64,000 nucleotides of DNA from Candidatus Omnitrophota bacterium (lineage in GTDB: Bacteria; Omnitrophota; Gorgyraeia; Zapsychrales; Zapsychraceae), in NCBI GenBank assembly GCA_020632495.1, contig JACKFL010000006.1:186001-250000 (forward strand), read 5' to 3'. A program made the position numbers and the translations under genes. Numbering within the stretch: the stretch's first letter is position 1; the number at the start of each line of letters is the position of its first letter. This document shows positions 25,267-33,823 of this stretch, piece after piece. The notes under the pieces were generated by a model. That model was not told where the DNA came from, searched no databases, and saw nothing but the letters and a program-made list of their open reading frames with translations.

Positions 25267-25800
25267 ATGTTAGTCAAACGATCACAGGCGCACAAAAAAC
25301 GTGAATACGAAGAACAGCTGATGGCGTGCATGGATTCCATGTACAACCTCGGCTACAGGCTGACCCTGAACCGGGAGGATGCCAACGATCTGGTTCAGGA
25401 GGCCGCCATGCGCGGATATCGCTTCTATGACAAATTCGAGCCGGGGACGAATTTCAAGGGTTGGATCCTCACCATACTCCGCAATTTGTTCATTAATCAG
25501 TACCGCAAGCGGAAACGCGAACCCTCCAAGGTCAATTACGATGATCTGGAAAACTTTATCGGCGCGCCGGACATCGGCGGGGCGACCGAAGAAATATTCG
25601 GCGAGGAATTGCAATCGGCTATCGACCAGTTGCCCGAAGAAATGCGAACAGCGTTGACGCTCTTTTATGTAGACGGTTTCGCCTACAAGGAGATCGCGGC
25701 GATCATGCGCTGTCCCATCGGCACGGTGATGTCGCGGCTATACATGGCGAAACATAATCTTAAGAAGAAACTCTTGGCGACGATGCAAAACGAGGTCTAA
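25267..25800 (+). CDS. ECF-type RNA polymerase sigma factor
   Basis: 177 residues from ATG 25267 (an in-frame TTG at 25240 is possible). Sigma region 2: NREDANDLVQEAAMRGYRFYDKF ... GWILTILRNLFINQYRKRKRE. Region 4 with helix-turn-helix: LPEEMRTALTLFYVDGFAYKEIAAIM ... GTVMSRLYMAKHNLKKKL. It redirects RNA polymerase to stress or envelope promoters. The next gene, 8 nt downstream, encodes its probable membrane anti-sigma factor. The 146 nt between nuoF and this gene contain no recognisable element. Confidence 0.93.
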   Translation: MLVKRSQAHKKREYEEQLMACMDSMYNLGYRLTLNREDANDLVQEAAMRGYRFYDKFEPGTNFKGWILTILRNLFINQYRKRKREPSKVNYDDLENFIGAPDIGGATEEIFGEELQSAIDQLPEEMRTALTLFYVDGFAYKEIAAIMRCPIGTVMSRLYMAKHNLKKKLLATMQNEV

Positions 25801-25808
25801 ACAACAAT

Positions 25809-26585
25809 ATGGACGATAAGAATTTTCATCAGAATCTGTACCGGTATCTTGACGGCGAAATGAGTCCGGAAGAGAAGAACGAGTTTGAGGCGGCGATGAA
25901 GGACAATCCGTTATCCCAGTCCCAACTGGAAAATGAACAGCGGTTCGATCAGGTCATCCGGCGGCATATGATCCAGGAGGAGGCGCCGTACGAACTGCGC
26001 GAACGGATTATCGATAAGCTGCAGTATCGCAGTCCTTTTGAACGCCTGAGAGAGACCGCATGGTTTGCGCCCCTGGCCTCGGGCCTCATTACCGCCTTCA
26101 TTGCCGTGATTTTTTTCGCCGTATTGGCGCATACCCCCCGGGAATTCACCGCCTTTGCCCAAGGCATCGACACTCATATCGAACATCTGCACGGGACCTA
26201 CCAAGCTGAGTTTCTGACCGATGATATCGACGCGGCCGTACACTGGTTTGACGAGAAGCTGGATTTTGCGGTGATCCGTCCGCATATTGCTCCGGACAAG
26301 GCCAAGCTGATCGGGGCCCGGATCATCCAGATCAACGGGCGCAAGGCCGCCTATTTTATGTACGATGTCCAGGGCCACCCGCTGTCGGCCTTCGTCATGG
26401 ACATGAACGGGGAGCCGCTGGAGCGGATCCGCGACCGTATGCTGCGCGAAAATGACAATGCGCGCATTTACGCCCGGAATATGAAGGGTTTTCAAGCCGT
26501 TCTCTGCTATCACCGGGGGAACGACACCGGGTGTATGCTGGTGACGGATATGACGCAGGACGAGCTGCTTCCCCTGATGGGATAA
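25809..26585 (+). CDS. membrane anti-sigma factor partner of the ECF sigma
   Basis: 258 residues. An N-terminal cytoplasmic helical domain (LYRYLDGEMSPEEKNEFEAAMKDNP, the usual anti-sigma entry) is followed by one membrane segment at ~96-116 (LASGLITAFIAVIFFAVLA) and a ~140-residue periplasmic sensor part. The zinc-binding HxxxCxxC of RsrA/ChrR-type factors is absent. The outer domain (VHWFDEKLDFAVIRPHI ... RNMKGFQAVLCYHRGNDTGCML) has two cysteines that could be redox-responsive, which suits the thioredoxin-like gene downstream. That link is inference. Confidence 0.85.
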   Translation: MDDKNFHQNLYRYLDGEMSPEEKNEFEAAMKDNPLSQSQLENEQRFDQVIRRHMIQEEAPYELRERIIDKLQYRSPFERLRETAWFAPLASGLITAFIAVIFFAVLAHTPREFTAFAQGIDTHIEHLHGTYQAEFLTDDIDAAVHWFDEKLDFAVIRPHIAPDKAKLIGARIIQINGRKAAYFMYDVQGHPLSAFVMDMNGEPLERIRDRMLRENDNARIYARNMKGFQAVLCYHRGNDTGCMLVTDMTQDELLPLMG

Positions 26586-26671
26586 TGCCGGTTTTTCCGT
26601 TCTTTTACCGTTTTTGCCGCCGCCGGATTCCACCAGACCGGACACGGGGGCGTGGTGAGTTCGTTTCAAAA

Positions 26672-26754
26672 GCATCGGGGGGGCCGCTCCTGGATGGTTA
26701 TACCTGCCGAATACTGTCCAAATTGGTCTCTGCAATGAATGGCCCCCCCGATGC
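26672..26754 (+). repeat. perfect 14-bp inverted repeat with 55-nt loop in a gene-free stretch
   Basis: GCATCGGGGGGGCC (26672-26685) pairs perfectly with GGCCCCCCCGATGC (26741-26754). The 291-bp interval 26586-26876 holds no convincing gene. Besides this stem it has a small hairpin ATGGT-CAAAA-ACCAT (26804-26818) shortly before the thioredoxin-like gene. There is no T-tract, so it is not a classical terminator. Confidence 0.6.
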
Positions 26755-26876
26755 CTCTTATCCCGCGGCCCCCGGAGCCATCATCCAACCTTCCCGAAAT
26801 AATCATGGTCAAAAACCATTCCCTGTAGTAGCATACTGGCTTAATCCCGGCGGGACAACCTTTCAGGAGTATTCAG

Positions 26877-27434
26877 GTGAAAAGTATTAATATCGCTGTT
26901 TTGTTGTTTTTTGCGCTGATTGCCATTCCGGTGGCGCCGGCCCGGGCACAGTTTTATGTCTTTGCGGACGGAGACATGACCGGGGAGCCCGCACCCGAGC
27001 TGAAGACGGAATGCGTCCGTATGCAGAATTCCGGCTTATGGGGAAGCAAGGCGACCTGGACGGAACAGGATATGGCCAAATACCGGGACGGTAGCATGGC
27101 GATTGTCTATTTTTGGGCGACGTGGTGCCCCAATTGCGGCGACTATCTGAAGGATCTGAATGACAGTCAGGCGAAGTTCGCCGAGGAGGGCATCAAGATC
27201 ATGCCCGTGAATATCGGCGATCCGAAAAAACAGGTTGAAAATTACCTGAAAAAGCATAATATTGGTATGGATATCTTCTTGGACGCCAAAGGGGAATTGG
27301 AATCCGCCTATCAGGTTTACGGTGTACCAACGTTCTACTTCATCAGCAGCAACGGCAAAATTACGGCCGTTCGTCATCGCCTGCCCGATGATTATCATAC
27401 CTTGCTGAAGGACCAATCAACTACAGATCAATAG
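26877..27434 (+). CDS. exported thioredoxin-like (TlpA/ResA-type) protein
   Basis: 185 residues from a GTG start with AGGAG 7 nt upstream. Signal peptide ending PARA, then a thioredoxin fold with active site ATWCPNCGDY (~residues 81-90) and the cis-Pro in YGVPTFYF (~146). Probably reduces or isomerises periplasmic disulfides, or reduces apocytochromes as ResA does. Asn between the cysteines (CPNC) is a common TlpA variant. It lies between the sigma/anti-sigma pair and a polyacidic secreted protein. Confidence 0.92.
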   Translation: MKSINIAVLLFFALIAIPVAPARAQFYVFADGDMTGEPAPELKTECVRMQNSGLWGSKATWTEQDMAKYRDGSMAIVYFWATWCPNCGDYLKDLNDSQAKFAEEGIKIMPVNIGDPKKQVENYLKKHNIGMDIFLDAKGELESAYQVYGVPTFYFISSNGKITAVRHRLPDDYHTLLKDQSTTDQ

Positions 27435-27454
27435 ATGCGAGAAAGGATCATAAA

Positions 27455-28645
27455 ATGAAGAAGACAGCTTTGTTTGTCATCGCCGTGTTCGGGATAACCG
27501 CAACCGCGCCGTGGGCCGCGGCTGAAGACGATATTTTAAAGAAAATGCGCGCCTTACAGGACGTGATGGAAACTCTCCCGGAATCCACCCGCGCGGAGGA
27601 GGCTGAAACCGTTCCGGAAAAGACCGAGATGACCCCGCCGCCGGCGATATCGGACGGCAGCGAGGTCACGGAAGAAAAGGAACGGTATCCGTGGGAGCGC
27701 GGCGCGCCGCACATGGACGAACCGGCCGCCGGCGACACGATGGACGAATTGGAAGAGGATAAATGGACGCCTTACAAGGGCTACGCCCCGGATGTCGATG
27801 AGATGGTGGAGGAAAGCCAGGAGGCGGCGGATATGATGACGGATGAAGAAACAGCCGCGGACCTCGATACGGACGAGATCGTTGAGATGGACGAAGAGCT
27901 GGATGAAACGGACGATGCGCTGGAGGAAACCACGGAGGCCGTGGCGGAAGCCGGGGAGGACATGGATGAATCCATGACCGCGGATATGACCGACCATGAG
28001 GAAACTGGTGACATGAGTTCGGCGCTGGAAGACGACGCTGAAGATATTCAAATGGAAGAGTCGGCGGAGGCAGAGGAAGCTGGGGACAGCGACATGTCCG
28101 AGCTGGAAATGGAAGAGACCGTCGTGGAAGAAGCCGCCTATGAATGGGAAGAAGCGGCCACGGATATGGAGACAGCGGTTGAAGAGGTTGAGGAAGTGGA
28201 AGAAGACATGACCGGCATGCTGGAGGCGGAAATCGAGGCGGACGTCGCACAAGAAATGGCGGCTCCGGTCTTTGAGGCGAAGGCCGCGGCGGAAGCGGTG
28301 ATGCAGGCTCCGAAGGCCGCCTCCGTCAGCACGGCGGTCCCGGAAGCTGTTGAATTCGGCGGAAAAATGAATATCCCCGATGCGGACCCTGTTGGGGAGA
28401 TGAAATCCGACGCGTCCGCGACCGGATTTGCGCCGCTTAAGAAACCGGCCACGCTGGATGAGCCCGAAGTGCTCAAGTATCGCCAGGACCTGACCCAGGA
28501 ACTAACCCCCGAGATGATCGACCGCCACGCGCACATCGACCGGATCAAGTCCGAGATCGATGCCGAGATCGATGAAATTCAGTCCGATATCGAATTGATT
28601 ACCGGGGCCAAACGGGACAATCCGGCACCGCGGACGGAAGAATAA
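27455..28645 (+). CDS. secreted polyacidic low-complexity protein
   Basis: 396 residues with a signal peptide (TATAPWAAA). From about residue 110 to 273 there is no Lys or Arg. The chain is almost wholly Glu, Asp, Ala, Thr and Met (for example DEELDETDDALEETTEAVAE). The ends are ordinary, and the C-terminus (~350-390) is a charged helix (IDRIKSEIDAEIDEIQSDIEL). The central stretch should be disordered or weakly helical and could bind Ca2+ or other cations, or mimic a polyanion. No family recognised. A neighbouring YceI gene follows after 37 nt with its own strong AAGGAGG. Confidence 0.75.
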   Translation: MKKTALFVIAVFGITATAPWAAAEDDILKKMRALQDVMETLPESTRAEEAETVPEKTEMTPPPAISDGSEVTEEKERYPWERGAPHMDEPAAGDTMDELEEDKWTPYKGYAPDVDEMVEESQEAADMMTDEETAADLDTDEIVEMDEELDETDDALEETTEAVAEAGEDMDESMTADMTDHEETGDMSSALEDDAEDIQMEESAEAEEAGDSDMSELEMEETVVEEAAYEWEEAATDMETAVEEVEEVEEDMTGMLEAEIEADVAQEMAAPVFEAKAAAEAVMQAPKAASVSTAVPEAVEFGGKMNIPDADPVGEMKSDASATGFAPLKKPATLDEPEVLKYRQDLTQELTPEMIDRHAHIDRIKSEIDAEIDEIQSDIELITGAKRDNPAPRTEE

Positions 28646-28682
28646 CAACCCGTTCCACCTTTTTAATTCTAAGGAGGTATTA

Positions 28683-29318
28683 ATGAAAAGATTCACCACA
28701 ATGGCTCTGACCGTCATCATGCTCCTGGCCGCTTCAACCCTGCGCGCGGCGGATATGGAAGACATGATGACCGACGATATGACCGCCTCCATGGCCAAGT
28801 CGTACGAGATCGACGCCGCCCACTCCACACTGGGCTTTGCCATCAAGCACTTGGGCATCGGAACGACCCGGGGAAGTTTCGGGACGTTCGAGGGGAATAT
28901 CGTCATGGACGCCGAGGATCCCGACGCGTTTGACGCCGTCGTGACGATCGACGCGGGCAGTATCGACACCAAGAATGAAGGCCGCGACAAGCACCTGCGC
29001 AGTGATGATTTTTTCGGCGTGGAAACGTATCCGGAGATCAGCTTCAAGGCGACCGGACTGAAAAAGGAAGGCGACGGTGCCGTCATCACCGGTAAACTCA
29101 CCATGAAGGACGTCACCCGCACGGTCTCCATCCCGGTGGAAATTTCCGGCCCGGTCACAAGCCCCTTCGGCGGTGAAGTGATCGCGATTCGCGGTGAATT
29201 TCAGTTGAACCGTCAGGATTACAATATCAACTGGAGCAAGACCATGGACAGCGGCGGTCTGGTGGTAGCCGACATGGTGAACGTGATCGTCGAGATCGAG
29301 GCCCATCATAAGGGCTAG
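28683..29318 (+). CDS. YceI family periplasmic lipocalin-like protein
   Basis: 211 residues. Signal peptide (STLRAA), a short acidic Met/Asp insert, then the YceI beta-barrel: YEIDAAHSTLGFAIKHLGIGTTRGSFGTFEG, IDTKNEGRDKHLRSDDFFGVETYPEISFKAT and FELNRQDYNINWSK-like FQLNRQDYNINWSK. YceI barrels bind long isoprenoids or amphipathic lipids. An AAGGAGG ribosome-binding sequence lies just upstream. A second YceI-type gene lies at 30628, on the other side of the antiporter gene. Confidence 0.93.
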   Translation: MKRFTTMALTVIMLLAASTLRAADMEDMMTDDMTASMAKSYEIDAAHSTLGFAIKHLGIGTTRGSFGTFEGNIVMDAEDPDAFDAVVTIDAGSIDTKNEGRDKHLRSDDFFGVETYPEISFKATGLKKEGDGAVITGKLTMKDVTRTVSIPVEISGPVTSPFGGEVIAIRGEFQLNRQDYNINWSKTMDSGGLVVADMVNVIVEIEAHHKG

Positions 29319-29341
29319 TTCGCGGAATTTCCGTTTTTAAA

Positions 29342-29357
29342 CTGCCGCTCGCGGCAG
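29342..29357. repeat. short perfect hairpin upstream of the antiporter promoter
   Basis: CTGCCGC-TC-GCGGCAG, a 7-bp stem with a 2-nt loop, ends 7 nt before a -10 box. It could end transcription from yceI, but there is no T-tract on this side. Confidence 0.4.
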
Positions 29358-29364
29358 ATTCGTA

Positions 29365-29370
29365 TATAAT
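29365..29370 (+). promoter_or_regulatory. -10 box TATAAT upstream of the antiporter gene
   Basis: Perfect TATAAT. The transcript would start inside the inverted repeat at 29372-29426, so that structure would fold in the 5' leader. No clear -35 hexamer. Confidence 0.5.
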
Positions 29371-29371
29371 T

Positions 29372-29426
29372 GGTGACAGGCACCGTTTTTCCATTCACAG
29401 GATTGGGCTAAAATGGTGCCTGTTAC
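29372..29426. repeat. REP-like inverted repeat (GGTGACAGGCACC ... GGTGCCTGTTAC)
   Basis: GGTGACAGGCACC at 29372-29384 pairs with GGTGCCTGTTAC at 29415-29426 (one mismatch), with a 30-nt loop. A related half-site GGTGCCTGTCA occurs at 39794-39804. The sequence recalls REP elements mobilised by REP-associated tyrosine transposases, from memory. No such transposase gene is in the window. Confidence 0.6.
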
Positions 29427-29438
29427 TGTTTATACCTC

Positions 29439-30641
29439 ATGGACGCACATTTAATCGGCGAAATCACATTCCTTTTGATGATCGCCTGCGCGGTGGCAAT
29501 TATCGCGGAGTGGCTTAAGCAGCCCTATACCATTGCTCTGGTGCTGGTGGGGCTGGTGGTGGCTGTTCTCAACCTCACACCGCACATCATTATTTCCCAC
29601 GATATTATTTTCACACTCATCCTGCCGCCGCTCCTTTTTCACGGGGCGCTGCACATGGACCTGAGCCACCTCAAGGAGAATTGGCGCTCGATTGTTCTGC
29701 TGGCCTTTCCGGGTGTGGTGATCACGACTTTGCTGATCGGACTGCTCGCGCATCATTTTTTGCACATTCCTTTCATATACGCGATGCTGTTCGGCGCGAT
29801 CGTCACCCCGACCGATCCGATTTCAGTGCTTTCGATCCTGGGCCGGGTCGGCGCGCCCAAACGGCTGCGCACGATACTGGAAGGGGAGAGCCTGTTCAAT
29901 GACGGGACCGGCGTGGTGGTCTTCATGATCATTCTGGAAATGATCCACAGTCATGCCCAGTTCGACCTCGGGCACGCGCTGACCAAGTTCCTGATGGTGA
30001 CCGGCGGCGGGACCGTGATCGGGATTGCCGTGGGGGTGGGGGCGTATCATTTGCTCAAACGGCTGGACGATCACCTGCTGGAGGTCGCCATTACCGTAGT
30101 CATCACTTTCGGGACGCCGTTGTTGGCTGAGGCCTTTCATTTTTCCGGGATTATCGCCATTGTGGTGACCGGAATGATTATCGGAAACTACGGCAAGATC
30201 TACTCGATGTCCAACAAAACCCGCGAGACCTTGGACAGCTTTTGGGAGGTGATCGAGTTTGTCATCAATTCCCTGCTGTTTTTAATCATCGGACTGGAGC
30301 TGCAGGAGATCCCGCAGGACCATCTGCGGAGTTTGGGGATGCCGATCGTGATCGCCATCCTGGCGGTGAACGCGGCGCGGGGACTGGTGGTCTATCCGGT
30401 GATCTGGCTGCGGAACAAGTTCGGCACCAATGATATCCCCTGGAAATGGAAGCACGTGCTGTTTTGGGGCGGACTCAAAGGGAGTATTTCCATCGCCCTG
30501 GTGGTCGGGTTGCCCGCGGAAATGCCGTACCGGGAGACGTTCCTGGTGCTGGCGTTCGGTGTGGTGCTGTTCACCCTGATCGTGCAGGGCCTGACCATGA
30601 AACCGTTGATCCAATCGCTGCGACTCAATGAAACTGCTTAG
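29439..30641 (+). CDS. CPA1 family cation/proton antiporter (NhaP-like)
   Basis: 400 residues, about 12 membrane segments. Core motifs: VTPTDPISVLSILGRVG, LEGESLFNDGTGVVVFMI (the Asn-Asp exchange motif of electroneutral CPA1 members), and HFSGIIAIVVTGMIIG. It exchanges Na+ or K+ for H+ at the inner membrane. It lacks the long cytoplasmic C-terminal domain of some NhaP proteins. The 3' end overlaps the second YceI-type gene by 14 nt, so the two are translationally coupled. Confidence 0.94.
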   Translation: MDAHLIGEITFLLMIACAVAIIAEWLKQPYTIALVLVGLVVAVLNLTPHIIISHDIIFTLILPPLLFHGALHMDLSHLKENWRSIVLLAFPGVVITTLLIGLLAHHFLHIPFIYAMLFGAIVTPTDPISVLSILGRVGAPKRLRTILEGESLFNDGTGVVVFMIILEMIHSHAQFDLGHALTKFLMVTGGGTVIGIAVGVGAYHLLKRLDDHLLEVAITVVITFGTPLLAEAFHFSGIIAIVVTGMIIGNYGKIYSMSNKTRETLDSFWEVIEFVINSLLFLIIGLELQEIPQDHLRSLGMPIVIAILAVNAARGLVVYPVIWLRNKFGTNDIPWKWKHVLFWGGLKGSISIALVVGLPAEMPYRETFLVLAFGVVLFTLIVQGLTMKPLIQSLRLNETA

Positions 30642-31209
30642 GACAATTTGCCTGGCGCTGCTGGTGACGTCGCCGCTGACGGCCGAGGCCGCGGTGCGCG
30701 AATTCCGATTCGATCAGGAATCGTCCCGTCTGGAGGGTTCGATCAAATACGCCCTGATCGGGAGCTATGAGGCCCGGTTCCGCGAGTTTGGCGGCATGCT
30801 CAAGCTGGATGACCGTGACATCGAAAACAGCTCCGTGGAGCTGAAGGTCAGCGTCGACAGCATCCGGTCCCGTTATCCGCGGCTGGACCGGATCGTCCGC
30901 TCGGACCGGCTGCTTGATACAGCCACCTATCCCACTATTGATTTTAAAAGCCGGACAATCCGCCGCCTCGCGGACGGTTACCAGGTCGACGGACAGGTGA
31001 AGCTGCACAATATCTCCAAGGACCTGTCGTTCCGCTTTTTCTTCGAGGGACCATACCGCGCCGGGGATGATATGTACGTGCGGGCCCGCGGGCAATGGGT
31101 GATCAACCGGAAGGATTTTGAAATTATCTGGAACAAATGGCTAGACCACGGTGGTCTCTTGGTGGGAGATCAAATCACCGTCAACTGGGAAATTCTAGCC
31201 TTTCACTAG
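30628..31209 (+). CDS. YceI-like periplasmic protein, second copy
   Basis: 193 residues with a signal peptide (SPLTAEA). YceI-like barrel: REFRFDQESSRLEGSIKYALIGSYEARF, LDTATYPTIDFKS, FVINRKDFEIIWNKWLDHGG-like WVINRKDFEIIWNK. It is more divergent than the copy at 28683, and the canonical charged helix (KNEGRDKHLRS) is replaced by SRYPRLDRIVRSDR. The tight coupling to a cation/proton antiporter gene is unusual. A shared role in membrane lipid or ion stress is inference. Confidence 0.88.
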   Translation: MKLLRTICLALLVTSPLTAEAAVREFRFDQESSRLEGSIKYALIGSYEARFREFGGMLKLDDRDIENSSVELKVSVDSIRSRYPRLDRIVRSDRLLDTATYPTIDFKSRTIRRLADGYQVDGQVKLHNISKDLSFRFFFEGPYRAGDDMYVRARGQWVINRKDFEIIWNKWLDHGGLLVGDQITVNWEILAFH

Positions 31210-31231
31210 CAGTTCGCGGAGCGCACAACGC

Positions 31232-32824
31232 ATGGAATTTCGAAAAGTTGTCCTGTTGCTGGCCGTCATGTTCGGATTATGCTGGATCAATTACGGTATG
31301 ACGCTCAAGAATGATTTTCTGATGGACGATACCAATTATATCGTTAACAATCCAGCGCGTTTCGATATGGAATACTTACAGCTCAGTTTCCTGGGTATTG
31401 AGGGGAAGCTGACCGCCAAGAATCATGCCTATTTCCGTCCCGTGTATCATGTTGTCATGTCTTCGATGTATGCCGTCTTCGGTATGAATCCGGTCGGTTA
31501 CCATGCGGTCAACATTTGTGTGTTTTTTCTGGCTGGCATCACCATGTATTTCCTCCTTCTGTACTTGTTCAAAGATCCGTCGCTGGCTGGTTGCGCGGCA
31601 CTTATCTTCTGCGTGCATCCGATTCAGGGAGCCCTGGTCAACTACGCCAATACGACAGCGGTGATCCTTATCACGATCTTACTTAATCTCAGTTTTCTAA
31701 ATATCATCAAAGCCGTCCGGGAAGAGAGGTGGACGGCATGGCGTCTGACGGTGGCCGCCGTGTTGTTTTTGTTTGCCTTGTTTTGTCATGAGATCGCGGT
31801 AGTCTTTCCATTTCTGCTGGTCGGACTGCTGTTCTTTGTATTACGTCTGTCGCTACTCAGGATAGTTCTTTACACCCTCCCATCGGTGGTGTCCTTATTG
31901 ATTTATTTGTATCTACGCGGTCTGTATGTGAATAAGATATTTACTTTATCCGACACCTTCACTTTTTTCCAGATCGGATTTGGTGATTATGTTGCGGCCT
32001 TCGCGCAATTGATGGTCTGGTATCTCAGCAAATTGGTCATGCCCACGGGAATTGTATTTATGTGGGAGGTGCCGTTGATCAGAGAGGCCGGTCACGTGAT
32101 ATTCTGGGGCGTCGTGATGGTTCTACTCGTGGCTGGAGTGATCGGTCTACTATACATGTGGCGCGATGACGAACCGTGTTTCTTGGGAATGTTGTGGATG
32201 GTTATGTCGATGGTCCCAGTTGTACTTGCCTGTTGCGCCCGCCTGAATTATGGGATCATCTTCGAGCCTCATTGGGTGCCCTTCGCGCATATTGGATTCT
32301 TCCTCCTGGTTGCCCGGTTGCTCACGGGCCTGAATGACAACATGTCCCGCTACCTAGTCGGTATGGTGATCACGATATACCTGATATTTTTGCTCGTCCA
32401 TTCCTGGCACTACAACTGGACCTGGCAGAATCCCAAGCGACACTTGATCTATTGGCTTAGGGAAACCCCCTATGCCTATTTGCCCAACTTCTGGTTGGCT
32501 TCAGAATATTTGAAGGAGGGGGACTTGGACAATGCGCGTGTCTACTACCAGCGGATCCTCGAACGAAAACATGTGGACGCCGATACTTATGTCAATTTGG
32601 GTGTGATCGAACATCATTCCGGGAACTGGGATGCGGCTATGCGCTACTACCATCAGGCCATCAAACGTAACCCAAGATATGCAAATGCTTACAATAATAT
32701 CGGTGTGATTTACCGCGACCGGGGTGAGACGGACAAAGCGCGCCGGTATTTCCAAAAAGCGCTGGAGATCTTCGCGTACCATCCTGACGCGCGCCGTAAC
32801 CTGGAGGAGATGGCCCCAAAATGA
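31232..32824 (+). CDS. GT-C membrane protein with C-terminal TPR repeats (TMTC-like)
   Basis: 530 residues. About ten membrane segments, with an acidic motif after the first (KNDFLMDDTNYI) and HPIQGALVNYAN typical of the GT-C/TMTC-like group that transfers sugars from polyprenyl carriers. Residues ~425-525 hold three tetratricopeptide repeats (ADTYVNLGVIEHHSGNWDAA, ANAYNNIGVIYRDRGETDKA). Probably a membrane glycosyltransferase acting on envelope proteins. AT-richer codon use than the flanking genes hints at a separate history. Confidence 0.82.
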   Translation: MEFRKVVLLLAVMFGLCWINYGMTLKNDFLMDDTNYIVNNPARFDMEYLQLSFLGIEGKLTAKNHAYFRPVYHVVMSSMYAVFGMNPVGYHAVNICVFFLAGITMYFLLLYLFKDPSLAGCAALIFCVHPIQGALVNYANTTAVILITILLNLSFLNIIKAVREERWTAWRLTVAAVLFLFALFCHEIAVVFPFLLVGLLFFVLRLSLLRIVLYTLPSVVSLLIYLYLRGLYVNKIFTLSDTFTFFQIGFGDYVAAFAQLMVWYLSKLVMPTGIVFMWEVPLIREAGHVIFWGVVMVLLVAGVIGLLYMWRDDEPCFLGMLWMVMSMVPVVLACCARLNYGIIFEPHWVPFAHIGFFLLVARLLTGLNDNMSRYLVGMVITIYLIFLLVHSWHYNWTWQNPKRHLIYWLRETPYAYLPNFWLASEYLKEGDLDNARVYYQRILERKHVDADTYVNLGVIEHHSGNWDAAMRYYHQAIKRNPRYANAYNNIGVIYRDRGETDKARRYFQKALEIFAYHPDARRNLEEMAPK

Positions 32825-32873
32825 AGAAGGTAAGGCTAGGGATGCTGTCATTTGCGAACCGCATAATTATCGG

Positions 32874-32901
32874 TTGCATGACGCCCGCAGCTAGTTATAA
32901 T
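32874..32901 (+). promoter_or_regulatory. sigma70-type promoter TTGCAT-16-TATAAT
   Basis: TTGCAT (32874-32879), 16-nt spacer, perfect TATAAT (32896-32901). It drives the barrel candidate at 32945, whose start has GGGGGAGG upstream. Confidence 0.65.
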
Positions 32902-32944
32902 AGTACAAATTTGCTTCAAGCACACCACAAGGGGGAGGATACAC

Positions 32945-33799
32945 ATGCGTCAATGGTTTACGGTCTTATGCACCGGGATTTTGCTGGTCACCATCACCAG
33001 CGCGTCCGCGCAGCCTGCGCAGCATCACTTTGAAGCCGGGATGGAGGTTTCATCTTTCAATTATGAAGAGCCGAATTTTATGGAGGAGGACGGCGTCCTG
33101 TGGGGGATTTTCGGTAACTACGAGATTTTGTTGCGGGAAAACTCGCCGCACACTTCGTTCAAAGACCTCTTCCGCAACGGGAACGGTTTCAACCGCTTTG
33201 AACTCGACGCCCGGATCCTGTGGGGACAGGTCGACTATACGTCGACGATGACCGGATCGTTGGACGAAATCGACGACTGGCTGTTCGAAATTCGCGGACT
33301 TACCGGCTACGATTTTCCGGTGTTCGAGGATCAGATCATCACGTTTTTCCTCGGGATCGGTTACCGCTACCTTAACGACGACTCCAGCGGACTGCGGACC
33401 ACGACCAACGCGGCCGGATATGAGCGCGAGTCGAACTATCTTTATCTGCCGATCGGATTGAAGTATTTCGCCCCGCTGAAGGAGCAATGGACCTTTGAGG
33501 CCCGCGGCGAGTTTGACATCTTTTTGACCGGCGAACAGGAAAGCCATCTCGGGGATGCCATTTCCAGCCTGGGAACGGTCACCAACGACCAGGACAGCGG
33601 CTGGGGCGCCCGCGCCTCGGTGCGGCTCGAGCGTACAGGCGAACACGTGGACTTGTTTGTCGAACCGTATTTCCGCTATTGGGAAATCGACGACTCCAAC
33701 CCCGCGGTCGTCGCCAGCGGTCCGGGATTTCTGATCGTCGGGTTGGAGCCCGCGAATGAATCCTGGGAAGCCGGCAGCCGTTTCGGTATCCGTTTCTAA
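32945..33799 (+). CDS. outer-membrane beta-barrel candidate of unknown function
   Basis: 284 residues with a signal peptide (TSASA). The mature chain is a run of alternating beta strands (GIGYRYLNDDSSG, NYLYLPIGLKYFAPL, WTFEARGEFDIFL) and ends in Phe (FGIRF), the usual outer-membrane barrel signature. Size suits an 8-12-stranded barrel. The family is not identified. It has its own promoter at 32874 and a good terminator at 33824, so it is a single-gene unit. Confidence 0.75.
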   Translation: MRQWFTVLCTGILLVTITSASAQPAQHHFEAGMEVSSFNYEEPNFMEEDGVLWGIFGNYEILLRENSPHTSFKDLFRNGNGFNRFELDARILWGQVDYTSTMTGSLDEIDDWLFEIRGLTGYDFPVFEDQIITFFLGIGYRYLNDDSSGLRTTTNAAGYERESNYLYLPIGLKYFAPLKEQWTFEARGEFDIFLTGEQESHLGDAISSLGTVTNDQDSGWGARASVRLERTGEHVDLFVEPYFRYWEIDDSNPAVVASGPGFLIVGLEPANESWEAGSRFGIRF

Positions 33800-33823
33800 G
33801 TATTTTCCCTTCTGATCACTGGA

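Noticed and set aside
26531..26890. 119-codon frame across the anti-sigma/thioredoxin gap
   Set aside because: It overlaps both neighbours, runs through the 14-bp inverted repeat and has no recognisable content.
32821..33033. 70-codon frame between the TMTC-like and barrel genes
   Set aside because: It spans the consensus promoter at 32874-32901 and overlaps the real signal-peptide start at 32945.
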